A stretch of DNA of 64,000 bases from Pseudophaeobacter arcticus DSM 23566 (GTDB lineage Bacteria > Pseudomonadota > Alphaproteobacteria > Rhodobacterales > Rhodobacteraceae). Each line of letters starts with the position of its first letter. Position 1 is the first letter of the stretch. Positions 33,606 to 41,642 of the stretch are shown here, one piece after another. The stretch spans positions 1,089,934 through 1,153,933 of the forward strand of contig NZ_KI421507.1 in assembly GCF_000473205.1 (NCBI RefSeq). Direction: 5' to 3'. Below the pieces are notes generated by a model that saw only the letters and a program-made list of their open reading frames with translations, was not told the origin of the DNA and ran no database searches. Both the position numbers and the translations under genes were made by a program.

Positions 33606-34787
33606 TTAGCGCGTCACCCGCAGCGCGCTGAGCCCGTGGAAATGGTAGCTGTTGCTGTAGCGCGGTTCTGCGGCGAGTTTCAGATCGGGGCAGCGCTGAA
33701 ACAGAATGGGCAGGGCGATCTGCATTTCCAGCCTTGCCAGTGGCGCGCCGACGCAGAAATGCAGCCCGCCGCCAAAGGACATATTTGTGCGGGCCGGGCG
33801 GCTGGGATCAAAGATTTCGGCCTGGTCTTCGGCGGCAGGATCCCGGTTGGCCGAGGCCAGCAGCAGCGCCACCTGATCACCGCGTTGGAAGGTATGGCCC
33901 ATGACCTCTGCCTCTTCATAGGCATAGCGGGTGAACATATGCAAAGGCGGGTCAAAGCGCAGGATCTCTTCGACCAGGTTGTCAATGCCATCTGCGGTCA
34001 ACCAGGCCGGATCCCAGCCCTGCTGCAACAGGGTTTTGACGCCATTTCCCAGGGCGTGCACCGTGGCTTCGTGGCCTGCGTTGAGCAACAGGATACAGGT
34101 GCCGATCAGCTCATCATTGCTGAGCTTGTCGCCTTGTTCCTCGGCTGCAATCAGCCGCGTTATCAGGTCATCTGCGGGCTCAGAGCGGCGTTGCTGCACA
34201 TAGTCGGCCAGAAACGCGGTGAACTCCTGCGCAGCCCTGGCAGCGGCCTGCTCGGTCTCTTTGGTTCTGGCGGCCTGATACATGGCCACCATATCGTGGG
34301 ACCAGGCCAGCAGGTGTGGCGCCATGTCGGTGGGCACGCCAAGCAGGCGGCAGATGGTGATCACTGGCACCTGGGTGCAATAGGCGGAGAGAAGGTCAAA
34401 GGGCGTGTCGGGGAAGGCATCAATCAGGCTGTGGCAAAGCGCGCTAATCCCGGCTTGCTGTGCCTTGATCTCGCGGGAGGTGAAAGCGCGCATCACCAGT
34501 TTGCGCAAGCGGGTATGGCGGGGCGGCTCTGCCTCCAGCATGGAATGGGCTTCGACCGCGAGGAAGGGGGCAAGGTGCGGTGGTGCGGTTGTGGCCAGTT
34601 CCGGCGGTATCTCACGGCCAAAACGGCAATCACGCAGGATCATATGGACGGCGGCGCGGCGAAAGGCGGCTATCATGGCGTAGTCCTGCCAATAGGCCAG
34701 ACCGGCCTCGGCGCGGGCGCTTTGATAAAAGCGGTAGGGGTCTTGCACAAAGGCGGGATCGGTCGGGGATTGGTGGACTGTTTTCAT
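33606..34787 (-). CDS. Cytochrome P450
   Basis: A soluble bacterial P450 monooxygenase of 393 residues. The heme-binding loop is FGGGLHFCVGAPLARLE with the axial cysteine near residue 343; the I-helix is LLLNAGHEATVHAL (oxygen-binding AGHEAT), and the K-helix is EEILRFDPP with ExxR. No N-terminal membrane anchor, consistent with a cytosolic class I enzyme that takes electrons from a ferredoxin system. No ferredoxin or terpene-like biosynthetic gene is adjacent, so the substrate is unknown. Start ATG 34787 begins MKTVHQSPTDPAFVQDPYRFY, typical of the family. It is divergent from dctB across 88 bases. Confidence 0.93.
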   Translation of the reverse strand: MKTVHQSPTDPAFVQDPYRFYQSARAEAGLAYWQDYAMIAAFRRAAVHMILRDCRFGREIPPELATTAPPHLAPFLAVEAHSMLEAEPPRHTRLRKLVMRAFTSREIKAQQAGISALCHSLIDAFPDTPFDLLSAYCTQVPVITICRLLGVPTDMAPHLLAWSHDMVAMYQAARTKETEQAAARAAQEFTAFLADYVQQRRSEPADDLITRLIAAEEQGDKLSNDELIGTCILLLNAGHEATVHALGNGVKTLLQQGWDPAWLTADGIDNLVEEILRFDPPLHMFTRYAYEEAEVMGHTFQRGDQVALLLASANRDPAAEDQAEIFDPSRPARTNMSFGGGLHFCVGAPLARLEMQIALPILFQRCPDLKLAAEPRYSNSYHFHGLSALRVTR

Positions 34788-34875
34788 CGCCTGACTTTGC
34801 CTTCATGGCTGGTCTTTGCAAGGTCAGTCTTGCTAGACTGGAAAAAAACTCTGGGTCAAAAGAAAGCGACAACTT

Positions 34876-36633
34876 ATGCAAAGATGGCCGTTGCTGCTGG
34901 GGGGGGCTCTTGCAGTATCTTGTATAGTCGGCGCGACCTGGATTTACGGCTACCGTCAGGCGCTTGATTCCCTGGCAGAGCGCAGCGTTGCGGACCTTGC
35001 CTTGGCCTCGGATCGGGTCAGCACCCAGTTGCAGATCTATCAAGAGCTTGCGGTGCTGGTCGCGGATCATCCGGTTTTGGAACAGCTGGAGAGTGAGGCG
35101 GAACGGCAGGCCGCGCAGCGGGTGTTGCGTGGCATTGCAGACAAGACCTCGGCTTTGGATGTGTTTTATGCGGATACTCGCGGGGAGGTTCTGGTCGCTG
35201 CTGCTGGGGGCACTGGGGGCGATATCGCCACTGCGGGGTATTTCCGGCGCGCCATGCAGGGGGCGCTGGGGGTTGGCTCGGATGTGTTGGCTGAAAACGG
35301 GCGCCGCGCCTATTTTTATGCAGCCCCCAACTTTGCGCCAGACACCGGGGTGTCCGGGGTGCTGGTGGTGGTTGCCGATGTCGAGGACGTGGAGCAGACC
35401 TGGCGGGGCTCGCTGCCTGCGGTGTTTTTCACCAATGACCAGGGCGAGGTCTTCATCTCCAACCGGCCTGAACTGTTGTTCTGGCAGCAGGGCGGTGAGG
35501 AGGAGGCCAGTTCCGTCCTGACGGGATCAAACCTGGAATATCAGGTTTCCCGCGTTGCCGGGTATGACATCTGGAAGCTGTCGGGGAACACCTATCTGCC
35601 GCGCCGGGCCCTGCATTTGTCGGTGGAGCTGCCTGTCATTGGCTTGACCGGACAGATCCTGGTCGATGTGGCCCCGGCCCGCAGGTTGGCCTTGCTGCAG
35701 GCGGCGGCGCTGGCGGCGCTGTGTCTGGCCTTTGGAACCTTTCTGTTCCTGACCATGGAGCGCCGCCGCAGCCTGGCAGAGGCCAATGCGGTTTTGGAAA
35801 GCCGGGTTGAAACCCGCACCCGAGCGCTGCAATCCACCAACAGCCAGCTGCGCCGTGAAGTCAGCGAACGCGAAGATGCGGAGGCGGCGCTGAAAAAGGC
35901 GCAGGAAGAGCTGGTGCAGGCGGGCAAGCTTTCGGCCTTGGGACAGATGTCTGCGGGGATCAGCCATGAGCTGAACCAGCCGCTGATGGCGATCCAGCAA
36001 TTTGCTGAAAATGGCGATGCCTTCTTGCAGCGCGGTCAGATTGACCGGGTTGGTGAAAACCTGTCGCGCATTGCAGGCATGTCGGCGCGCATGGCGCGGA
36101 TCATCAAAAACCTGCGGGCCTTTTCGCGCAATGAGAACGAGCCGATGGCGCGGGTGGATCTGGTGCAGGTGATCAATACCGCTGTGGAGCTGACGGCCTC
36201 ACGTCTGGAGACCGACGCGGTGACGCTCAGCTGGAGCCCGCCTATGGAGGATGAGCCGATCTATGCCTGGGGTGGAGAAGTGCGGCTGACCCAGGTTTTT
36301 GTCAATCTTATCAACAATGCGGCTGATGCGATGTTGGGTCAGGACAGCCGTGCGATCACCATAACCCTGGAAGCCGGAGAAACTCTGGAGGCCGGAGACC
36401 GGCTTGCGGTGGTGGTGTCTGACATTGGCCCGGGTATCAAAGAGCCGGAAAAGATGTTTGATCCGTTTTACTCGACCAAGGTGGTGAGCAGCTCTGAGGG
36501 GATGGGCCTGGGGCTGTCGATCTCATATGGGTTGTTGCAGAGCTTTGGTGGCAATATCCACGGCAGAAACGGCACACGCGGTGCCGTGTTCACTGTAGAG
36601 CTGGACCGCTGGAACGAGGATGTCGCGATATGA
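34876..36633 (+). CDS. dctB: C4-dicarboxylate sensor histidine kinase DctB
   Basis: Membrane sensor kinase of 585 residues. One transmembrane segment near residues 5-25, a periplasmic sensor of about 250 residues (includes LDVFYADTRGEVLVAAAGG and AYFYAAPNFAPDTGVSGV), a second membrane segment near 272-294, a coiled linker, and the kinase core: phosphorylated H364 in GISHELNQPLMAIQQF, N-box FVNLINNAADAM, G1 VSDIGPGIKEP, F-box MFDPFYSTK and G2 GMGLGLSISYG. This order matches DctB. Its stop overlaps the dctD start by four bases. Signal: periplasmic dicarboxylates such as succinate, by family. Confidence 0.92.
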   Translation: MQRWPLLLGGALAVSCIVGATWIYGYRQALDSLAERSVADLALASDRVSTQLQIYQELAVLVADHPVLEQLESEAERQAAQRVLRGIADKTSALDVFYADTRGEVLVAAAGGTGGDIATAGYFRRAMQGALGVGSDVLAENGRRAYFYAAPNFAPDTGVSGVLVVVADVEDVEQTWRGSLPAVFFTNDQGEVFISNRPELLFWQQGGEEEASSVLTGSNLEYQVSRVAGYDIWKLSGNTYLPRRALHLSVELPVIGLTGQILVDVAPARRLALLQAAALAALCLAFGTFLFLTMERRRSLAEANAVLESRVETRTRALQSTNSQLRREVSEREDAEAALKKAQEELVQAGKLSALGQMSAGISHELNQPLMAIQQFAENGDAFLQRGQIDRVGENLSRIAGMSARMARIIKNLRAFSRNENEPMARVDLVQVINTAVELTASRLETDAVTLSWSPPMEDEPIYAWGGEVRLTQVFVNLINNAADAMLGQDSRAITITLEAGETLEAGDRLAVVVSDIGPGIKEPEKMFDPFYSTKVVSSSEGMGLGLSISYGLLQSFGGNIHGRNGTRGAVFTVELDRWNEDVAI

Positions 36634-37862
36634 CCCGTAAAGTCCTGGTTGTTGATGACGATGCCGCCCTGCGCGAGGCGCTGGCGCAGACCCTGGAGCT
36701 GAATGATCTGGAGCCAATTACTGCGGGTTCTTTTGTGGCGGCAAAGGATCTGATCACGCCCGAGTTCGAAGGGGTGATCCTGTCCGATATCCGGATGCCG
36801 GGGCGGGATGGGTTTCATCTGCTGGACTACGTGCGCGGCATTGATGACGACCTGCCGGTGATCCTGTTGACCGGTGAGGGGGATATTCCCATGGCGGTCA
36901 AGGCGATGTCGCGCGGTGCCTTTGGGTTTCTGGAAAAACCCTGTGTCACTGCGGATCTGCTGGCAACCCTGCAGCGGGCGCGCAAAACCCGCCATCTGGT
37001 GCTGGAAAACCGTGATTTTAAACAGCAGTTGGAAGAAGGCGATCCGGCGGCCCGCATGTTGTTTGGCACCTCCCGGCAATCTGATGAGCTGCGGGCGCGG
37101 GTGCGCGCCGTGGCACCCACCACGGCTGAAGTTTTGGTGGCGGGGCCAGCCGGCAGCGGCATTTCCAAGGTGGCGGAGGTGATCCACCTGATGTCGCCGC
37201 GCGCCCAGGCTCCCTTTGTCAAATCCCCATCCGCGGGGTTGAGCGCGGCTGATCTGCAGGACCTTTGCCAGCAGGCGGCCGGCGGATCGCTGTTCCTGGA
37301 TGAGATTTCAGCCCTCTCGGAGGCGCTGCAATACGCGGTGCTGGAATGGATCGAACAGGGGGGCGAGACGCGGCTGATTGCAGGCAGCACCGCTGATCTG
37401 GCAGCGCTTGTTGCGGCGGGCAGTTTTGGCGCGGATCTGTATTACCGGCTCGAAGGCATGCGGGTGCGCATCCCGTCGCTGGCCGAGCGCCCCGGCGATA
37501 TCCCGGTGCTGTTCCGGCTTTATGTGGCCCAGGCGGCGGAACAGGCCGGGATTGAGGCGCCACAGATCAGCCAGGAGCACCTGGCGGCCTTGATGGCGCA
37601 GGACTGGCCGGGCAATGCGCGCTCGCTGATGTCAGCGGCCATGCGGTTTGTTCTGGGTATGCCGGATGAAGTCAGCGGTGGAACCGATCTGGGCCTGGCA
37701 GAGCAAATGGCCCAGGTGGAACGCTCGTTGTTGATCGCTGCTTTGGGGCGTCAGAACGGCAGGGCGGCGGCAGCGGCTGAGGCGCTGAAACTGCCGCGCA
37801 AAACCTTTTATGACAAACTGGCCCGCTATGGCATCCGCCCAGAGGACTATCGGCGCGGCTGA
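36630..37862 (+). CDS. dctD: DctD-like response regulator with degenerate AAA+ domain
   Basis: A 410-residue NtrC-family regulator, partner of DctB. The receiver domain is normal: acidic pocket D9-D11, phosphoacceptor D53 in ILSDIRMPGRDGF, and LLTGEG. The central AAA+ domain is altered: the Walker A position reads GPAGSGIS (about residues 171-178), without the usual lysine, and the GAFTGA loop that contacts sigma-54 is absent between VKSPSAGLSAADLQDLC and the Walker B GGSLFLDEIS. The C-terminal Fis-type HTH is intact (GRAAAAAEALKLPRKTFYDKLARYG). It therefore probably binds DNA but cannot hydrolyse ATP or remodel sigma-54 polymerase in the normal way, a situation known for R. capsulatus NtrC (GAFTGA missing). 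Coupled to dctB. Confidence 0.88.
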   Translation: MTRKVLVVDDDAALREALAQTLELNDLEPITAGSFVAAKDLITPEFEGVILSDIRMPGRDGFHLLDYVRGIDDDLPVILLTGEGDIPMAVKAMSRGAFGFLEKPCVTADLLATLQRARKTRHLVLENRDFKQQLEEGDPAARMLFGTSRQSDELRARVRAVAPTTAEVLVAGPAGSGISKVAEVIHLMSPRAQAPFVKSPSAGLSAADLQDLCQQAAGGSLFLDEISALSEALQYAVLEWIEQGGETRLIAGSTADLAALVAAGSFGADLYYRLEGMRVRIPSLAERPGDIPVLFRLYVAQAAEQAGIEAPQISQEHLAALMAQDWPGNARSLMSAAMRFVLGMPDEVSGGTDLGLAEQMAQVERSLLIAALGRQNGRAAAAAEALKLPRKTFYDKLARYGIRPEDYRRG

Positions 37863-37942
37863 TCTCGCCCCGCTCAAACGTGGCCGCACCCGCAAGTTCG
37901 CCAGCCCGCAGCGGGCGATTCCTGGACGGTATAGGCGATGGC

Positions 37943-37968
37943 GCCTTGTGCGGTTTTCCGCACAAGGC
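37943..37968. promoter_or_regulatory. Operator-like palindrome 1 upstream of dctP
   Basis: GCCTTGTGCGG, loop TTTT, CCGCACAAGGC: a perfect 11-bp inverted repeat. It shares the core TGTGCG-N6-CGCACA with the second palindrome, 32 bases away centre to centre (about three helical turns). Candidate DctD binding site. Confidence 0.6.
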
Positions 37969-37978
37969 TGGTAATCCC

Positions 37979-37996
37979 TGTGCGAGATTTCGCACA
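37979..37996. promoter_or_regulatory. Operator-like palindrome 2 upstream of dctP
   Basis: TGTGCGA, GATT, TCGCACA: a perfect 7-bp inverted repeat sharing the core of palindrome 1. Two sites in helical phase are typical of response regulators that bind cooperatively, as reported for DctD before dctA in rhizobia. Confidence 0.6.
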
Positions 37997-38176
37997 ACCC
38001 TGTAGGGTTCTCATGGGGGATCTGTTGCGAGTTTCAAGTAACCATCTGTGAAATATGTAAAAGATTTCAATTTAAGATGACTTGAAAACAAATCTTGAGC
38101 TGAGCTGCGCAACTGGCAATCCTTGGGCGAGGCTTCTGCCATGGCAGGAGACATGACGAAATCTGGGAGGATTGAT

Positions 38177-39178
38177 ATGAAATTTGTAACCGCTGCAGCC
38201 ACTGCGATGGCCCTGACAGTAACCGCAGGCGCCGCAAGTGCCACCTGCGATGACGGCGAAATCGTTGTCAAATTCAGCCATGTAACCAACACGGACAAGC
38301 ACCCCAAAGGGATTGCCGCCTCCTTGCTGGAACAGCGCATCAACGATGAAATGAATGGCATCATGTGCCTGGAAGTCTACCCGAACTCGACGCTCTATAA
38401 CGACAACAAGGTGCTTGAAGCCATGTTGCAGGGCGATGTGCAGCTGGCGGCTCCGTCGCTGTCCAAGTTCGAGAAATTCACCAAGGAATTCCGCCTCTTT
38501 GATCTGCCCTTCATGTTCAAGAACATTGATGCGGTTGACGAATTCCAGGCCTCGCCCAATGGGCAGGCTCTGCTGGACAGCATGCAGCGCCGCGGCCTGC
38601 AGGGGCTGGCCTATTGGCACAATGGCATGAAGCAGATGTCGGCGAACCGGCCCCTGGTCGCGCCCACGGATGCCAATGGCCTGAAATTCCGCGTTCAGTC
38701 CTCTGACGTGCTGGTGGCGCAGATGGAAGCCATTGGTGGCTCGCCCCAGAAGATGGCCTTCTCCGAAGTCTACGGAGCTCTGCAGCAGGGTGTTGTCGAT
38801 GGTCAGGAAAACACCTGGTCCAACATCTATGGCAAGAAGTTCTTTGAAGTGCAGGACGGTGTCACCGAAACCAACCACGGCATTATCGACTATCTGGTGG
38901 TGACCAATGTTGACTGGCTGGAAAGCCTGGAGCCAGCGGTTCGTGAGCAGTTCCTGCAGATCCTTGGGGAAGTGACCCAGACCCGCAACGCCGAATCCAC
39001 GCAGGTCAACAACGACGCCAAGGCCGCCATTATCGCAGCCGGCGGCGAAGTCCGCACCCTGGATGCAGCACAGCGTCAGGTCTGGGTTGAAACCATGATG
39101 CCGGTCTGGGAACAGTTCGCCGGTGATGTGGGTCAGGATAAGATCGACGCGGCGCAGGCGATCAACGCCAATCACTAA
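38177..39178 (+). CDS. dctP: TRAP transporter substrate-binding protein DctP
   Basis: Periplasmic binding protein for C4-dicarboxylates, 333 residues. The start ATG at 38177 follows GGGAGGA; the signal peptide MKFVTAAATAMALTVTAGAASA is cleaved near residue 22. Family motifs: VVKFSHVTNTDKHPKG, LEVYPNSTLYNDNKVLEAML, FRVQSSDVLVAQMEAIGGSPQ with the substrate-contacting arginine, and VDGQENTWSNIYGKKFFEVQ. Length is standard. It is followed by a hairpin with a U-rich tail that probably reduces transcription into dctQM, giving an excess of binding protein. Confidence 0.95.
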   Translation: MKFVTAAATAMALTVTAGAASATCDDGEIVVKFSHVTNTDKHPKGIAASLLEQRINDEMNGIMCLEVYPNSTLYNDNKVLEAMLQGDVQLAAPSLSKFEKFTKEFRLFDLPFMFKNIDAVDEFQASPNGQALLDSMQRRGLQGLAYWHNGMKQMSANRPLVAPTDANGLKFRVQSSDVLVAQMEAIGGSPQKMAFSEVYGALQQGVVDGQENTWSNIYGKKFFEVQDGVTETNHGIIDYLVVTNVDWLESLEPAVREQFLQILGEVTQTRNAESTQVNNDAKAAIIAAGGEVRTLDAAQRQVWVETMMPVWEQFAGDVGQDKIDAAQAINANH

Positions 39179-39260
39179 GTGATTGGATCAAATAGGCGGC
39201 GCCGCCCTGCAGGCGGGCCGCATCTGGGGGATGATCCGTTGTGATCAGGCCCCCGGGTTT

Positions 39261-39300
39261 TCAGGCGGCGTGGGGATCCGCCGCCTGAGCTTTTCTTTCT
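39261..39300 (+). terminator. Intra-operon terminator/attenuator between dctP and dctQ
   Basis: TCAGGCGGCG (39261-39270) pairs with CGCCGCCTGA (39279-39288), loop of eight, then GCTTTTCTTTCT. Located 23 bases before dctQ. Partial termination here would set the ratio of DctP to the membrane subunits. Confidence 0.8.
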
Positions 39301-39322
39301 CAACATCATCGGGGTAACCACT

Positions 39323-40003
39323 ATGTCGGGGGCAAGAACCGGCCTGTCCGGGTTTATCAACACATTGGAGGAGACGCTGATTGCGTTGCTTCTGGGGCTG
39401 ATGACGCTGATTACATTTGCCAATGTGATCGCGCGTTTTTTCCTTAACTCCAATATTCTATGGGCGCTGGAACTGACGGTCTTCCTGTTTGCCTGGCTGG
39501 TGCTTTTGGGGGCGTCTTATGCAGTAAAGACCCATAGCCACCTGGGCGTGGATGCCATCGTCAATATCCTGTCACCGCCCGCACGCCGAATTGTTGCGCT
39601 TGTTGCTGTGGGCTGTTGTCTGCTGTTTTCCCTGCTGCTGCTGAAAGGCGCCTATGACTATTGGGCGGTGTTTGCGGATCTGCCGCCAACCTCGGGGCGT
39701 TGGTTTCCAACCGGGTTTGATATGACGGCGCGCAGCCAGAGCTTTTATGAGGTGCAGGATGTGCCGATGGTCGGCCTCTTCCGGTTCCTGGAAGAGCTGG
39801 TCAACTACGGCGATTCTTATGAAAAACTGCCCAAGGTGGTGCCCTATGTGGTGTTGCCCCTGTCGATGGGGTTGCTGGTGATCCGTTTTGCCCAGGCCCT
39901 GGTGCAGGTGTGGCGCGGAAAGGCGGACCGGCTGGTGGCCAGCCACGAGGTCGAAGATGAGTTGGACGAGGCCCGGGCCCGCGCCACCGAGGGAGAAAAC
40001 TGA
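39323..40003 (+). CDS. dctQ: TRAP transporter small membrane subunit DctQ
   Basis: A 226-residue inner-membrane protein with four hydrophobic segments (about residues 14-36, 50-68, 90-112 and 170-195), the usual layout of DctQ. It contains the family stretch IARFFLNSNILWALELTVFLFAW and the VKTHSHLGVDAIV loop. The acidic C-terminal tail (EVEDELDEARARATEGEN) is cytoplasmic. Its stop shares one base with the dctM start (TGATG). It couples the binding protein DctP with the transport subunit DctM. Confidence 0.93.
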   Translation: MSGARTGLSGFINTLEETLIALLLGLMTLITFANVIARFFLNSNILWALELTVFLFAWLVLLGASYAVKTHSHLGVDAIVNILSPPARRIVALVAVGCCLLFSLLLLKGAYDYWAVFADLPPTSGRWFPTGFDMTARSQSFYEVQDVPMVGLFRFLEELVNYGDSYEKLPKVVPYVVLPLSMGLLVIRFAQALVQVWRGKADRLVASHEVEDELDEARARATEGEN

Positions 40004-41421
40004 TGGATGTGATTTTCCTCTTTGCCATGGTGGTGGGGCTGATGCTGATCGGGGTGCCGATTGCCATCTCGCTGGGTCTCAGCTCGGTATTGTTTTTGCT
40101 GATCTATTCCGACAGTTCGCTGGCGAGTGTTGCTGGTACTCTGTTTGAAGCCTTTGAGGGACATTTTACCCTGCTGGCCATTCCGTTTTTCATTCTGGCC
40201 TCTACCTTCATGTCCACTGGCGGCGTGGCGCAGCGGATCATTCGCTTTTCCATCGCCTGCGTCGGCCATTTTCAGGGCGGCCTGGCCATTGCCGGTGTTT
40301 TTGCCTGCATGATGTTTGCAGCCCTGTCCGGCTCGTCGCCCGCGACAGTTGTGGCGATTGGCTCCATCGTCATCGCGGCGATGCGCCAGGCGGGCTATAC
40401 CAAGGAGTTTGCTGCCGGGGTGATCTGTAATGCCGGCACTCTGGGCATCCTGATCCCGCCCTCGATTGTCATGGTGGTCTATGCCGCTTCGGTGGATGTC
40501 TCGGTGGGGCGGATGTTCCTGGCGGGCATCATTCCGGGCCTTCTGGCCGGTGTCATGCTGATGGTGACGATCTATGTGATCGCGCGGATCAAGAACATGC
40601 CCAAGGGCAACTGGGCCGGTTGGGGCGAAGTTGGCGCCTCTTTCCGGGAGGCCTTTTGGGGCTTGTTCTTGATCGTGATCATCATGGTGGGTATCTATGG
40701 CTACCCTTGGTATTCGGCGGAGCTGGGGCTTTACAAGGAAGACGCCATCTTTACCCCAACCGAAGCAGCGGCTGTGGCCTCGGTCTATGCGTTTTTTGTT
40801 GCCACCTTTGTATACCGCGATATGGGGCCGCTGGCCGCAACCGAGCGGACCTCGCGTCGTTCGGTGTTGCAGGCGCCCCTGGCTTTGCTGACGGTCTGGG
40901 GGCATAAGGACACCAAGAAGGCGCTGTTTGATGCCGGTAAGCTGACAGTGACACTGATGTTTGTTATCGCCAATGCGCTGATCCTGAAACATGTTCTGAC
41001 CGATGAACAGGTGCCGCAGCATATCGCCAATGCGATGCTGTCAGCAGGTTTTGGTCCGGTGATGTTCCTGGTGGTGGTCAATGTGATCCTGCTCATCGGC
41101 GGTCAGTTCATGGAGCCTTCCGGGCTACTTGTGATCGTGGCGCCGCTGGTCTTTCCCATTGCCATCGAGCTGGGCATTGACCCGATCCATCTGGGCATCA
41201 TCATGGTGGTGAACATGGAAATCGGCATGATCACCCCGCCGGTGGGCCTGAACCTCTTTGTCACCTCAGGGGTGGCGGGAATGCCGATGATGTCGGTGGT
41301 GCGGGCGGCTTTGCCCTTCCTCGCGGTGCTTTTTGTCTTCCTCATCATGGTGACATATATTCCCTGGCTGAGCACCTTGATCCCCAATGCGCTGATGGGG
41401 CCTGAGATTATCACCAACTGA
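40003..41421 (+). CDS. dctM: TRAP transporter large permease DctM
   Basis: The 472-residue ion-driven transport subunit, predicted with about 12 transmembrane segments. Motifs: FFILASTFMSTGGVAQRIIRF, FACMMFAALSGSSPATVVAIGSI, GTLGILIPPSIVMVVYA and the C-terminal repeat MIGMITPPVGLNLFV. It is slightly longer than many DctM proteins because of a central hydrophilic insertion around residues 255-305. The gene ends in a 16-bp tandem duplication that spans the stop codon (41404-41435). Cotranslated with dctQ and followed by a strong terminator. Confidence 0.94.
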   Translation: MDVIFLFAMVVGLMLIGVPIAISLGLSSVLFLLIYSDSSLASVAGTLFEAFEGHFTLLAIPFFILASTFMSTGGVAQRIIRFSIACVGHFQGGLAIAGVFACMMFAALSGSSPATVVAIGSIVIAAMRQAGYTKEFAAGVICNAGTLGILIPPSIVMVVYAASVDVSVGRMFLAGIIPGLLAGVMLMVTIYVIARIKNMPKGNWAGWGEVGASFREAFWGLFLIVIIMVGIYGYPWYSAELGLYKEDAIFTPTEAAAVASVYAFFVATFVYRDMGPLAATERTSRRSVLQAPLALLTVWGHKDTKKALFDAGKLTVTLMFVIANALILKHVLTDEQVPQHIANAMLSAGFGPVMFLVVVNVILLIGGQFMEPSGLLVIVAPLVFPIAIELGIDPIHLGIIMVVNMEIGMITPPVGLNLFVTSGVAGMPMMSVVRAALPFLAVLFVFLIMVTYIPWLSTLIPNALMGPEIITN

Positions 41422-41435
41422 GATTATCACCAACT
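41404..41435 (+). repeat. 16-bp tandem duplication across the dctM stop codon
   Basis: GAGATTATCACCAACT occurs twice, at 41404-41419 and 41420-41435. Without the second copy the gene would end in AAC TAG; with it, AAC TGA. The protein is unchanged, so the duplication is silent. Confidence 0.9.
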
Positions 41436-41460
41436 AGGGGCTCGGCTCCAGGTGAAACAA

Positions 41461-41495
41461 AAAACGCCCCGGATTTTGTCCGGGGCGTTTTTTTG
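41461..41495 (+). terminator. Terminator of the dctPQM operon
   Basis: AAAACGCCCCGG (41461-41472) pairs with CCGGGGCGTTTT (41480-41491), loop of seven, and the T-run continues to 41494. The A-run on the other arm makes it potentially bidirectional. Confidence 0.92.
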
Positions 41496-41570
41496 GGGGG
41501 TGAGGGGAGAGCAGCCCCTGCGCCCGCCTGTGCGTTTAGGGGCTCTGCCCCTGCGCCCGCCTGTGCGTTT

Positions 41571-41632
41571 TGGGGGCTCTGCCCCCGCGCCTCAAGGGGC
41601 GCTCCCCCGGGATATTTGGGGCCAAATGAAAA
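41571..41632. repeat. Dispersed REP-like intergenic element, copy C
   Basis: GGGGGCTCTGCCCCC hairpin, CGCTCCCCCGGGATATTTGGGG and CAAATGAAAAG. It is preceded by a related partial unit at 41521-41553 (CGCCCGCCTGTGCGTTTAGG then GGCTCTGCCCC). Compare 6295-6329 and 24421-24471. Confidence 0.65.
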
Positions 41633-41642
41633 GGGGGTGGGC

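Larger units (their letters stand above)
37863..38176 (+). other. Upstream region of dctPQM
   Basis: 314 bases between dctD and dctP. It contains two palindromes related in sequence (37943-37968 and 37979-37996), then an AT-rich stretch (38030-38100) and the GGGAGGA ribosome binding site of dctP. Expected to be the main promoter region for the TRAP transporter. Confidence 0.7.

Noticed and set aside
38114..38128. TGGCA...GC spacing resembling a -24/-12 sigma-54 promoter before dctP
   Set aside because: GG and GC spacing is right but four consensus positions mismatch, and the local DctD lacks the sigma-54 contact loop.
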